From the NCBI RefSeq assembly GCF_028714775.1, contig NZ_JAQTLS010000004.1, forward strand, positions 1 to 55,131: 55,131 nucleotides of DNA. The letters run 5' to 3'. This DNA is from Thiothrix sp. Lineage in GTDB: Bacteria > Pseudomonadota > Gammaproteobacteria > Thiotrichales > Thiotrichaceae. The notes beneath the pieces are model-generated. The model had not been told where the DNA came from and searched no databases. It saw only the letters and a program-made list of their open reading frames with translations. This document shows, one piece after another, positions 28,066-36,772 of this stretch (position 1 is its first letter; each line of letters opens with the position of its first letter). A program made the translations under genes and the position numbers.

Positions 28066-29790
28066 ATGCAGGCTGTAACATCCAATGCTTCTCCTGCCCT
28101 GTTTGGCGAACGGCTGGTCAAACTGGGTAAGTTGAAACCCGCTGATCTTGAACGTGCCTTACGTGCGCAGGCTGAAATACATCAGCCTCTGGGCAGTGTG
28201 TTGGTGCGGCTGGGGATGCTCACTGAGCAAGAAGTGGCTTTCGTACTGTCACGCCATTTGGGTGTGCGCATGGCAATGACACGCGATTACCCCTCACTTC
28301 CGGTAGAAAACCCCGGCATTTCCATCAATTACATGCGTAATGCGGAACTGGTTCCGGTACATCTGGAAGAAGACCGCATGATTGTGGCGATGTCCAATCC
28401 GCAAGATACGTTTTCCTGCCAAGCCTTGTACATGGCAAGCGGCAAGCAGGTGGAAGCTTTGCTGGGTTTGCCAAGTGAAATCCGCACGAATATTGAGCGC
28501 TTGTACGGTACGGAAGCCAATAAAGCCCACGGTAACGATGATGAATTCGAGATTACCGGCAGCAATGAAAACCTGGATGACATTGAGCACCTGAAAGACA
28601 TGGCGAGTGAAGCGCCAGTTATCCGCTTGGTCAACCAGATCATGACCAATGCCATGAGCCAGCGGGCGTCGGACATCCATATTGAGCCGTTTGAAACCCA
28701 CCTGAAAGTGCGTTACCGCATTGACGGCGTGATCCATGAAGTGGAATCACCGCCCGCGCAATTGACTGCCGCGATCATTTCCCGTATCAAATTGATGGCG
28801 CGTTTGAACATTGCCGAACGCCGTTTGCCGCAAGATGGGCGTATCCAAATGCGGGCGCAGGGCAAGGAAATCGACATGCGCGTATCGACCGTACCAACGA
28901 TGCACGGGGAGAGCGTGGTAATGCGTTTATTGGACAAACACAGTGTCAAACTCGACCTGAAGACCTTGGGTTTTTCCGACGACAATTTCCAGAAACTCCA
29001 GAAAGAGTTGGAAGCGCCACACGGGGTAGTACTGGTAACAGGCCCGACAGGTTCGGGGAAAACCACGTCATTGTATGCCGCACTGACTCAGCTCAATACC
29101 CCGGAAAGCAAAATCCTTACGGTCGAAGACCCAGTGGAATACGAGCTCGAAGGCATCAATCAAATCCAAGCCAACCCTAAAATTGGGCTGACGTTTGCCG
29201 ATGCGCTACGTTCCATTGTGCGCCAAGACCCGGACATCATCATGATCGGGGAAATGCGTGACGTGGAAACCGCCCGCATCGCCATCCAATCGGCACTGAC
29301 CGGGCACTTGGTGCTTTCCACCTTGCATACCAATGACGCGGCGAGTGGTATTACGCGCTTGATGGATATGGGGATCGAAGATTACCTGCTGACCTCCACG
29401 GTGAACGGCATCCTCGCGCAACGCTTGGTGCGGCGTTTATGCCCGCAATGCCGCGAATCGCACAGTGTTTTGCCGGAAATCGAGCGTGAACTGGGTTTGC
29501 GCAAATACCAGCCGGATGGTGAATTGCGCCTGTGGCACGCCAAGGGCTGTAGTGCTTGCGGGCATACGGGTTACAAAGGCCGCAGTGCCATCCACGAATT
29601 TTTGGTGATGGACGATGATATTCGCCGCCTGATCCTTAAGCACGAAGACGCAGGCGTTTTGCAGGAACAAGCCCGTAAAGCCGGGATGCGCACCATGTAC
29701 GAAGACGGCCTGATGAAAGCCCTCAAAGGTGTGACCACACTGGAAGAAGTGCTGCGCGTGGCGGAGGAAACCCCGAATGCCAGCGTATAG
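28066..29790 (+). CDS. gspE: Type II secretion system ATPase GspE
   Basis: Cytoplasmic hexameric ATPase that powers pseudopilus assembly. In 574 aa it shows the N-terminal MshEN-type domain (residues ~10-140), Walker A at about 326 (GPTGSGKTTSLYAAL), the Asp box, Walker B at about 390 (IIMIGEMRD), the His box, and the tetracysteine zinc site (CPQC at about 460, CSAC at about 497). It is the first gene of gspEFGHIJK. Its end overlaps gspF by 14 nt. Confidence 0.96.
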   Translation: MQAVTSNASPALFGERLVKLGKLKPADLERALRAQAEIHQPLGSVLVRLGMLTEQEVAFVLSRHLGVRMAMTRDYPSLPVENPGISINYMRNAELVPVHLEEDRMIVAMSNPQDTFSCQALYMASGKQVEALLGLPSEIRTNIERLYGTEANKAHGNDDEFEITGSNENLDDIEHLKDMASEAPVIRLVNQIMTNAMSQRASDIHIEPFETHLKVRYRIDGVIHEVESPPAQLTAAIISRIKLMARLNIAERRLPQDGRIQMRAQGKEIDMRVSTVPTMHGESVVMRLLDKHSVKLDLKTLGFSDDNFQKLQKELEAPHGVVLVTGPTGSGKTTSLYAALTQLNTPESKILTVEDPVEYELEGINQIQANPKIGLTFADALRSIVRQDPDIIMIGEMRDVETARIAIQSALTGHLVLSTLHTNDAASGITRLMDMGIEDYLLTSTVNGILAQRLVRRLCPQCRESHSVLPEIERELGLRKYQPDGELRLWHAKGCSACGHTGYKGRSAIHEFLVMDDDIRRLILKHEDAGVLQEQARKAGMRTMYEDGLMKALKGVTTLEEVLRVAEETPNASV

Positions 29791-31003
29791 TTACAAAGCA
29801 ATCACCCCTGCGGGTGTCGCCAAAGAAGGCATGTTGGAAGCTGCCAATGAAGCCTTGGTGGTGGAAAACTTGCACGCGCAAGGGCTGATTCCCATCAAGA
29901 TTCTGGCGGGCAAGGCGGGGGCGAGCAATGCGCCCGTCGCGAAAAAGCCATCTGGTCTGTTTGCCAGTAAAGCCGTCAAGCAAGAAGACATCATGGCGAT
30001 TACCCAACAGATGTCTTCCATGCTCAAGGCGGGTTTGCCGCTCGACCGTGCTTTGGGTATTTTGCTGGAAATCAGCGACAAGCCGGTGGTGACGGAATTG
30101 GTACAAGGCATCCAAAACCATGTGCGCAGCGGTAAACGTTTCGCTGATGCTTTGGAGGAAAGCGGCAAGTTCAACCGTTTCTACGTCAACATGGTCAGGG
30201 CAGGGGAAGCAGGCGGTTCGATTGATGACGCACTTGCCCGCTTGGTCGAATACATGGCGCGGGCGAAAGAATTGCGCGGTACGGTGATCTCTGCACTGAT
30301 TTACCCTGCGATTCTGGCGTTTGTGGCGGTGGCGTCGATCATTGCGCTGCTGACTTTCGTGGTTCCACAGTTTGCCTCAATGTTTGCCGACATGGGCGCG
30401 GAATTGCCCACTATCACCAAGGTTGTGATGGGTATATCGGGAACATTGCAACATTACTGGTGGGTGGTGTTGGGTGGTTTCTTGCTGATGCTGTTGTTGG
30501 GGCAATATGTCCTCACCAACGAAAAGGCGCGTACTGGCCTTGACCGCAGCATGTTGCGGTGGCCGATTGTCGGAAACTTGATTGGCAAAATCGAGACGGC
30601 GCGTTTCTCCCGCAGTCTGGGAACCTTGCTGCACAACGGTGTGCCGCTGTTGGGGGCGCTCAAAATTGCAAAAAATACCATAGGAAACCGGGTCATGGCT
30701 TCAGCAGTGGAAGAATCTGCTGACAGCCTTAAGCAAGGCGAAAGCCTGACCCGGACATTATTGGCAAAACGTGTGTTCCCCGCATACGCTTTGCACATGC
30801 TGCGTGTCGGTGAGGAAACCGGGCGCATGGAAGAGCTGCTGCGTGAAGTGGCAGACATTTACGATGATGAAGTCAAAACTTCCGTGAAACAGATGTTGGC
30901 ACTACTGGAACCTGTGCTGATCCTGATCATGGCGGTGGCTATCTTGGCGATTATTGGCTCGGTCTTGTTACCGATGATCAATATGGCTGATTTGGTGAAA
31001 TGA
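29777..31003 (+). CDS. gspF: Type II secretion inner-membrane platform protein GspF
   Basis: A 408-aa protein with two T2SSF domains, each followed by hydrophobic helices (about residues 170-195, 220-245 and 378-402). Typical blocks are MPAYSYKAITPAGVAKEG, MSSMLKAGLPLDRALGIL and LHMLRVGEETGRMEELL. It connects GspE to the pseudopilus. The start overlaps gspE, consistent with coupled translation. Confidence 0.96.
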   Translation: MPAYSYKAITPAGVAKEGMLEAANEALVVENLHAQGLIPIKILAGKAGASNAPVAKKPSGLFASKAVKQEDIMAITQQMSSMLKAGLPLDRALGILLEISDKPVVTELVQGIQNHVRSGKRFADALEESGKFNRFYVNMVRAGEAGGSIDDALARLVEYMARAKELRGTVISALIYPAILAFVAVASIIALLTFVVPQFASMFADMGAELPTITKVVMGISGTLQHYWWVVLGGFLLMLLLGQYVLTNEKARTGLDRSMLRWPIVGNLIGKIETARFSRSLGTLLHNGVPLLGALKIAKNTIGNRVMASAVEESADSLKQGESLTRTLLAKRVFPAYALHMLRVGEETGRMEELLREVADIYDDEVKTSVKQMLALLEPVLILIMAVAILAIIGSVLLPMINMADLVK

Positions 31004-31068
31004 CGGGTTTTTACGAAGAAGTGTCATAAAAAAACGAAGCAAATAATAGCAATAACAAGGAGCTAATA

Positions 31069-31518
31069 ATGCAACACAAACCCTACAAGCGACGCCTGTC
31101 GAATAAGCAACGCGGCTTTACCCTGATTGAGCTGATGATCGTGTTGGTCATCCTTGGCCTGATCATGGGGATCGTCGGCCCGCAGGCGATGAAATACCTC
31201 GGTAAAGGCAAAACCCAATCTACTAAGGTGCAAATTGAAAACTTAAGCGCGGCACTGGATATGTACCGTCTGGAAGTCGGCAATTACCCCACTTCTGCTG
31301 ATGGCCTGAAAGCGCTGGTTGCAGCCCCTTCCAATGCGCGTGGCTGGAACGGCCCTTACCTGAAAAAAGGTGAAGTGCCTAAAGATGCGTGGAACAACGA
31401 TTACCAATACAAACGTCCGGGCAGCAACAACCACCCTTACGACTTAAGTTCGTTCGGTGCGGATGGTGCGGCTGGCGGCGAAGGCGAAGATGCAGACCTC
31501 AGCCTCTGGCAGCAATAA
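31069..31518 (+). CDS. gspG: Major pseudopilin GspG
   Basis: A 149-aa prepilin. The cleavage site is after G16 (NKQRG|FTLIELMIV) with the conserved +5 glutamate. The C-terminal calcium-site region (SSFGADGAAGGEGEDADLSLW) is typical of GspG. It builds the main pseudopilus shaft after processing by prepilin peptidase. AAGGAG precedes the ATG by about 7 nt. Confidence 0.97.
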   Translation: MQHKPYKRRLSNKQRGFTLIELMIVLVILGLIMGIVGPQAMKYLGKGKTQSTKVQIENLSAALDMYRLEVGNYPTSADGLKALVAAPSNARGWNGPYLKKGEVPKDAWNNDYQYKRPGSNNHPYDLSSFGADGAAGGEGEDADLSLWQQ

Positions 31519-31939
31519 GGGTTTCACCCTCCTCGAAGTCCTGCTGGTGCTAGTCATCGGCGGGCTTTTGATGGCGGTGGTAGCCACCTCACTTTCTGAA
31601 GGCCCGGTATTGCGTAAAAGCAGCAGGGAAGTCGCCACCAGTTTGCGTCATGCCCGTGCCCAAGCGGTAATGCGCCAACAGCCGGTGGTGTGGAAAATGG
31701 ACATCAAAGCCAAACGCTTCTGGATCGACGGCGGCGACAAGGATGCTGACCGTAATCTCAATCAGGCAATGGAAGCCAAAATTAACACCAGTGCTGCTGA
31801 AGTGATTTCTGCTGATCAAGGCGGCATCCGCTTTTTCCCGGATGGCAGTTCGACGGGCGGCTCAGTCGACCTGACTTACAAAAAACAGACCTACAAGGTC
31901 AATGTCGAATGGGTGACGGGTCGTGTCAGTATCCAGTAA
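31490..31939 (+). CDS. gspH: Minor pseudopilin GspH
   Basis: A 149-aa prepilin with cleavage after G11 (GSNKG|FTLLEVLLVLV) and the +5 Glu, followed by a GspH-type globular domain. I place the start at the ATG at 31490, which overlaps gspG by 29 nt and has AAGG upstream; an in-frame start at 31457 would give an unusually long leader. It overlaps gspI by 17 nt. Confidence 0.9.
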   Translation: MQTSASGSNKGFTLLEVLLVLVIGGLLMAVVATSLSEGPVLRKSSREVATSLRHARAQAVMRQQPVVWKMDIKAKRFWIDGGDKDADRNLNQAMEAKINTSAAEVISADQGGIRFFPDGSSTGGSVDLTYKKQTYKVNVEWVTGRVSIQ

Positions 31940-32324
31940 GCAACAGGGTTTTTCACTGCTCGAAGTCCTCGTCGCATTCGTGGTGATGGGGCTGGTGGTC
32001 GGCACGCTGTTGCAACTGTTCGGGGCATCCATGCGCAGTGTCGCGCTTTCCGATGAATACAGTTTTGCCGTGCAAGTGGCGGAATCACGCTTGGCGGCAG
32101 TCGGCAGCGAAATCAAAGTCGAGCAAGGCAACGTCTCCGGTGAAGAAAAAGGTTCTGGCTACCACTGGAATGTGAGCATGGAACCAATCAAAGCCGATGA
32201 AAAAACGGAAAAGCTGCAAGTCGCATTGCAAATGTACCGCGTGGATGTCGCGGTGACGTGGAAAAGTAGCGAAAAGCCCCGCGAATTCCACCTGTCGAGT
32301 TTACGCTTTGGGGAAAAGTTATGA
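31923..32324 (+). CDS. gspI: Minor pseudopilin GspI
   Basis: A 133-aa prepilin starting with GTG at 31923. Cleavage is after G9 (KQQG|FSLLEVLVAF), +5 Glu present, with a GspI-type C-terminus. In known systems GspI-J-K form the tip complex that starts pseudopilus assembly. It overlaps both neighbours (17 nt with gspH, 4 nt with gspJ). Confidence 0.92.
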   Translation: MSVSSKQQGFSLLEVLVAFVVMGLVVGTLLQLFGASMRSVALSDEYSFAVQVAESRLAAVGSEIKVEQGNVSGEEKGSGYHWNVSMEPIKADEKTEKLQVALQMYRVDVAVTWKSSEKPREFHLSSLRFGEKL

Positions 32325-32938
32325 AGCAACGCGGCTTTACCCTGCTGGAAATGCTGATTGCCTTCTCGTTGGTTTCCCTGCTGTTCCTTGCGCTGTTCGC
32401 TAGTTTCAACACCATTGGGCACAGTTGGGATGCCGCTGACACGCGCATGAACAAGACTGAAGACATGCGCCTGATCAGCGATTTCCTGCGCCGCCAATTG
32501 GGGCAGGCAATGGTGGTCAAGATCAAGGGTGAAAAGGATGGCGGTGTGTATGCGTTTGAAGGCACGTCCACCTCCCTGCGTTACGCCGCGCCCTTGCAAC
32601 CCCTGCAACATCAAGGCGGGGTGTTTCTGGTTGAGCTGGATATTGTCAGTGGCAAAAATGGCAAAGCGCTGGAAATGCTGTATGCCCCTTACCGCCCCGA
32701 GTTGACGTGGGAAGACGCTTTCAGAGACGCAGAACCCGTACCGGTATTTGATGGGCTGAAAGATGCTTCATTTGCGTATTTTGGCGCAGAAGAAGAGGGC
32801 AAAGACCCTGAGTGGTCGTCCGATTGGGAAGACAAACCGCTATACCCGCAACTGTTGAAACTGACGCTGGCAGATGCAGAACGGGCGTGGTCGGAAATGC
32901 AGGTCAGTTTGCCGCAGGTGAGTGATTATGGGAAATAG
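32321..32938 (+). CDS. gspJ: Minor pseudopilin GspJ
   Basis: A 205-aa prepilin with a very short leader, cleavage after G5 (MKQRG|FTLLEMLIAF), +5 Glu present. The globular part includes FLRRQLGQAMVVKIKGEKDG, as in the GspJ family. The ATGA overlap with gspI and an 11-nt overlap with gspK indicate one polycistronic message. Confidence 0.93.
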   Translation: MKQRGFTLLEMLIAFSLVSLLFLALFASFNTIGHSWDAADTRMNKTEDMRLISDFLRRQLGQAMVVKIKGEKDGGVYAFEGTSTSLRYAAPLQPLQHQGGVFLVELDIVSGKNGKALEMLYAPYRPELTWEDAFRDAEPVPVFDGLKDASFAYFGAEEEGKDPEWSSDWEDKPLYPQLLKLTLADAERAWSEMQVSLPQVSDYGK

Positions 32939-33830
32939 TCCACGGAAACAATCCGGTGTTGCCATGATCGTGGTGTTGTGGATGATCATGGTGATGATGA
33001 CCCTCGCTGCCAGCCTGCTTTACGCTACCCGCACTGAATCCAGCATGGTGGATTACGCCCGCCGTACCGCCATCGCCCGCGCCACGGCTGATGCTGCTGC
33101 GCATTATGCGGTGATGCAGCTTTTCTTGCCGCCGCAGGAACGTGACCTGCAACTCGGTGGCAAACCGCTATTGTGGCAATACGAAGGCGCGAAGGTTGAA
33201 ATCCGCGTGGTCGGTGAAAATGGCCTGATCGACATCAACTATGCCAGCCGTGAGCTATTGGCGCAGATTTTCAAAGAGGTCGGTGTGGAAGACCAAGCCG
33301 CGTCCGACATGCTCGACGTGTTGGAAGATTTCCGCGATGTGGATGACCTGAAACGCCTCAACGGTGCGGAAGACGGTGATTATGAAAGCGCGGGTTTGGC
33401 TTTCGGTGCGAAAGATGCTCCGTTTGAACGCATCGAGGAATTGCAGCAAGTGCTGGGCATGACCCCGCAGCTTTATCAGGCATTGACCCGCTATTTGACG
33501 GTCAATTCTGGTGCTGCTGGGATTAACCCGATGCTGGCTCCGCGCCAGATATTGCTGATGCTGACGGAAGGTGATGCCGGGAAAGTGGATGCTTATATTG
33601 CGGAACGGGAAGAGGCGGCGAAAGATGGGCGTTCAGTATTGCCTGATTTTGGGCAAGCATTTTTCGATAATAGCCAGCAACCTTTGTACCGGATGCAGAT
33701 CAGGGTGTTTACGGATGAAACTGCGCCACCGTATTTTGAAGAGCGTTCGGTGCGTTTAAGCCCAGAAAAAATGCCGCCGTTTGTGACGTATTTTCGAGTG
33801 TTGCAGGCGTCTTCGGCACAGTTTGAATAG
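32928..33830 (+). CDS. gspK: Minor pseudopilin GspK
   Basis: A 300-aa prepilin, the largest tip subunit. The leader ends at G10 (RKQSG|VAMIVVLWMIM); as usual for GspK the +5 glutamate is absent. The alpha domain includes DMLDVLEDFRDVDDLKRLNG. I chose the ATG at 32928 (AGGTGA upstream); a GTG two codons earlier is possible. It is the last gene of the operon, 10 bp from the convergent oxyR stop. gspC, D, L and M are not in this window. Confidence 0.92.
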   Translation: MGNSPRKQSGVAMIVVLWMIMVMMTLAASLLYATRTESSMVDYARRTAIARATADAAAHYAVMQLFLPPQERDLQLGGKPLLWQYEGAKVEIRVVGENGLIDINYASRELLAQIFKEVGVEDQAASDMLDVLEDFRDVDDLKRLNGAEDGDYESAGLAFGAKDAPFERIEELQQVLGMTPQLYQALTRYLTVNSGAAGINPMLAPRQILLMLTEGDAGKVDAYIAEREEAAKDGRSVLPDFGQAFFDNSQQPLYRMQIRVFTDETAPPYFEERSVRLSPEKMPPFVTYFRVLQASSAQFE

Positions 33831-33840
33831 CGTTGGTGGT

Positions 33841-34752
33841 TTAAGTGGTTGGAAGTGTTGTTTCCCATGCGCTTTGGATAAATTTACCCAATTGTTCAAA
33901 CTCCGCTTCCCGCGCACTGCCGCGCCGCCATGCCAGCCCGATTTCGCGGTAACTGTCTTCTGGCAAAGGCCATAGCTTGACTGCCGTGCCTGTCAGTAGG
34001 GTAGATTTCTTGACCATTTCGGTCAGGTAGGAAATGCCCAAATCCGAATCCACCATTTGTACCAGCGTCAGCAAGCTGCTGGCAGTAAAGCGGCTGATCT
34101 TGTCCACGTCTTGCAAGTGGCAGGCGGATAGCGCGTGGTCACGCAAGCAATGCCCGTCTTCCAGCAACAGGATACTTTCTGGGTTCAACTCGTTGAAAAT
34201 ATAACCGCGTGGGTGGGTATGGCGGGTATCTTCGCGGCAAGCCAGCAGGAAGCGGTCTTTGAACAACGGCAGCATTTCCACATTGCGCAGCGCGAAAGGC
34301 AGGGCAATGATAATCAGGTCAAGTTCGCCATTCATGAGTTTGTCGTACACGCGCAGGGTCATGTCTTCCGTCAGGTATAGGCGTAATTGTTGGAAACGTT
34401 TGCGGATGGCGGGCAGTACTTGTGGCAACAAAAAGGGTGCAATGGTGGGGATGATGCCGATCCGCAGTTCGCCAGTGAGTGGCGCGTGGTTGCTGCGGGC
34501 GAGTTCCACCAAACTTTCAATGTCACGGATGCAGCGGCGGGCTTCGCCAGCAATTTGCCGCCCGACGTGAGTGACGGTGACATTTTTGTTGGTGCGGTCA
34601 ACCAGTTGTACTTCCAGCGTGGTTTCCAGCTCACGGATTGCGGTGCTGAAGGCAGATTGGGAGACAAAACAAGCCTCGGCAGCTTTGCCGAAGTGTTCGT
34701 GGCTTTCCAGCGCGACAAAATAACGGAGCTGTTTGACAGTCGGCAGGTTCAT
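33841..34752 (-). CDS. oxyR: LysR-family hydrogen-peroxide regulator OxyR
   Basis: A 303-aa transcription factor. The N-terminal helix-turn-helix (residues ~4-64, KQLRYFVALESHEHFGKAAE) is followed by the effector domain. The peroxide-sensing cysteines are C202 and C211 in GHCLRDHALSAC, with the same spacing as C199/C208 of E. coli OxyR, so disulfide sensing is expected. Known targets elsewhere include dps and peroxidases; a Dps-like and a CMD/AhpD-like gene are in this window. It is tail-to-tail with gspK and downstream of the fatty-acid pair on the same strand. Confidence 0.94.
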   Translation of the reverse strand: MNLPTVKQLRYFVALESHEHFGKAAEACFVSQSAFSTAIRELETTLEVQLVDRTNKNVTVTHVGRQIAGEARRCIRDIESLVELARSNHAPLTGELRIGIIPTIAPFLLPQVLPAIRKRFQQLRLYLTEDMTLRVYDKLMNGELDLIIIALPFALRNVEMLPLFKDRFLLACREDTRHTHPRGYIFNELNPESILLLEDGHCLRDHALSACHLQDVDKISRFTASSLLTLVQMVDSDLGISYLTEMVKKSTLLTGTAVKLWPLPEDSYREIGLAWRRGSAREAEFEQLGKFIQSAWETTLPTT

Positions 34753-34811
34753 GGCAACCTCAATGTTATCGGTTTTAAGGCTTACCGTTCGGATAATATT
34801 CTATTTTCTGT

Positions 34812-34817
34812 ATTATA
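34812..34817 (-). promoter_or_regulatory. Possible -10 element of oxyR
   Basis: A perfect TATAAT is read on the minus strand 60 nt before the oxyR start. No good -35 lies at 16-18 nt, so this is a weak call. Confidence 0.3.
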
Positions 34818-34828
34818 GTAAAAAAACT

Positions 34829-36772
34829 TTAGCTTTGCGCGTAATGCAGTGGCCCGCCCCGAAATGGCGCAAATCCTGTGCCGAAAATCACACCCGCATC
34901 CAGCAGATCAGCATCATCGACGATACCTTGCGCGAGGCAGGCTTTGGCTTCGTTGACAAGCGGGGTAATCAATTTGGTTTGCAGCATGGTGCGGTTGCCT
35001 TGCCATTCCACCGCTTCGGTTTTCATCATTTTGCCATTGCGGTAACGGTAGAAACCTTCGCCGCTTTTCTTGCCGAGTTTGCCTGCTCTGGTCATGTGGT
35101 TGAGGGTAAGGGGAACGTCCAGCCCCAGCTTTCTCGCCAGAATATCGCCGACGTGTTGGCAAATGTCGAGGCCGACGGTATCTGCCAGTTTCAACGGCCC
35201 CATCGGCATCCCGAAATCACGCGCCGCTTCGTCGATAATGGCGGCGGGAATGCCTTGCTGTTGCAGGCGGATACCTTCCAGCAAATAGGGCATGAGGATG
35301 CGGTTGACCAGAAAACCGGGCGAGCTGTGCACTGGCAGCGGCAGCTTGTCGATGTGGCGCGTGAACGCGAGCGCACGGGCAAGCACGGCATCATCTTTGG
35401 CGTGCGGGTCGTAGACGACTTCCACCAGCGGCATTTTGAAGACCGGGTTGAAAAAATGCAGCCCGACCAGCCGTTGTGGTTCGCGCAGTGCGCCAGCAAT
35501 GTCTTCCAAAGGAATGCTGGACGTATTGCTGGCAAGAATTGCGTCCGGTTTGGCTTTGCTTTCCAGTGCGGCAAACAACTGCCGTTTGGCTTGCAAGTTC
35601 TCGAAAATGGCTTCGATAATGACATCGGCTTTGCCGATACCTTCGCCGTGCGGGTCGGGAATCAAACGGTCTAACGCGGCTTGGATGGCGCGGGCATCTT
35701 TCTTGTAACGGTGTTGGAAGGCTTCACTGGCGCGTGCCACCACACGGGCGAGCGCATCGGCATTTTGGTCTTGCACACTGACGCGTAAACCTTGCATGGC
35801 GCACCACGCGGCAATTTCCCCGCCCATTGTGCCACCGCCAACCACATGCACATGCTGCGGTTGGAACAGCTTTTTGTCGCCCAAGGCTTTCAAACGGTTT
35901 TGCAGGAAAAAGACCCGCACCAGATTTTGCGCAGTATCGCCCAACACCAGTTTGGCGACGGAAACGGCTTCGGCCTTGTACATCGCTGCCGGGTTGCCGC
36001 CGTGCTTTTCCCACAGGTCAATCAGGGCATAGGGCGCGGGGTAATGTTCGGGGCGGGCGTGTTCGGCGACTTGCTTACGCAGTTTTGCTCCCAATAGGTG
36101 ACGGGCGGGGGCAAGTTGGTTCAGTGCCGACAGGTAGAATGGCGGTTTAGTCTTGGCGGGTGGTTTCAGCAAGGTTTGGACGGCAGTGCTGTGTAATTGG
36201 CGTTCCGCTACGCAGTAATCCAGCAAGCCCATTTTCAGTGCTGCTTGCGGGCGTAATAGCCTGCCGCTGAGCATGATGTCCATCGCGTTCAGCACGCCTA
36301 GTTTGGCGATGGAGCGTACCGTGCCGCCGAAACCGGGGTGGATGCCGAGTTTGACTTCCGGCAAGCCCAAGCGTGTACCGGGGTTGTCGCTGGCAATGCG
36401 GTAATCCAACGCCAGCGCCAGTTCCAACCCGCCCCCGAGGCAGAAGCCGTCAATCATGGCGAGGGTGGGGCAGGGCAAGTCGGCAAATTGCTGGCACACC
36501 GCTTGGCCTTTTTCGATGAAAGCTAGCGCCTGTTCGGTGCTTTTGACTTCGGTGAAACGTTTGACATCCGCCCCGGCAATGAAGCCCGTGGATTTGCCCG
36601 AACAGATTACCAGCCCGGCGGGTTTGTGGCTGCGGATGGCGATGCCTGCACGGCTGAGTTCGTCGAGGACTTCGGGGGTGAGGATATTGGTGGATTCACC
36701 CTGCACATCCAGTTTGAGCCACAGGATGTTGCTGCTGTCGGTTTCCAGATGGAGGTGTTGGAACGTACTCAT
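34829..36772 (-). CDS. Fatty-acid oxidation multienzyme: enoyl-CoA hydratase / 3-hydroxyacyl-CoA dehydrogenase (FadJ/FadB-like)
   Basis: A 647-aa two-domain enzyme for the middle steps of beta-oxidation. The hydratase/isomerase part at about 1-200 has DGFCLGGGLELALALDYRIA and GLPEVKLGIHPGFGG, with both catalytic glutamates. The NAD-binding site is at about 320 (VVGGGTMGGEIAAW). The dehydrogenase core contains the catalytic histidine (GLHFFNPVFKMPLVEVV), then the C-terminal helical domain (GKKSGEGFYRY). It is about 70 residues shorter than E. coli FadB/FadJ. It overlaps the thiolase by 4 nt, forming an operon. Confidence 0.93.
   Translation of the reverse strand: MSTFQHLHLETDSSNILWLKLDVQGESTNILTPEVLDELSRAGIAIRSHKPAGLVICSGKSTGFIAGADVKRFTEVKSTEQALAFIEKGQAVCQQFADLPCPTLAMIDGFCLGGGLELALALDYRIASDNPGTRLGLPEVKLGIHPGFGGTVRSIAKLGVLNAMDIMLSGRLLRPQAALKMGLLDYCVAERQLHSTAVQTLLKPPAKTKPPFYLSALNQLAPARHLLGAKLRKQVAEHARPEHYPAPYALIDLWEKHGGNPAAMYKAEAVSVAKLVLGDTAQNLVRVFFLQNRLKALGDKKLFQPQHVHVVGGGTMGGEIAAWCAMQGLRVSVQDQNADALARVVARASEAFQHRYKKDARAIQAALDRLIPDPHGEGIGKADVIIEAIFENLQAKRQLFAALESKAKPDAILASNTSSIPLEDIAGALREPQRLVGLHFFNPVFKMPLVEVVYDPHAKDDAVLARALAFTRHIDKLPLPVHSSPGFLVNRILMPYLLEGIRLQQQGIPAAIIDEAARDFGMPMGPLKLADTVGLDICQHVGDILARKLGLDVPLTLNHMTRAGKLGKKSGEGFYRYRNGKMMKTEAVEWQGNRTMLQTKLITPLVNEAKACLAQGIVDDADLLDAGVIFGTGFAPFRGGPLHYAQS

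Noticed and set aside
31457-31489. Earlier start for gspH
   Set aside because: Would give a 22-residue charged leader overlapping gspG by 62 nt; the ATG at 31490 gives a standard prepilin leader and has AAGG upstream.
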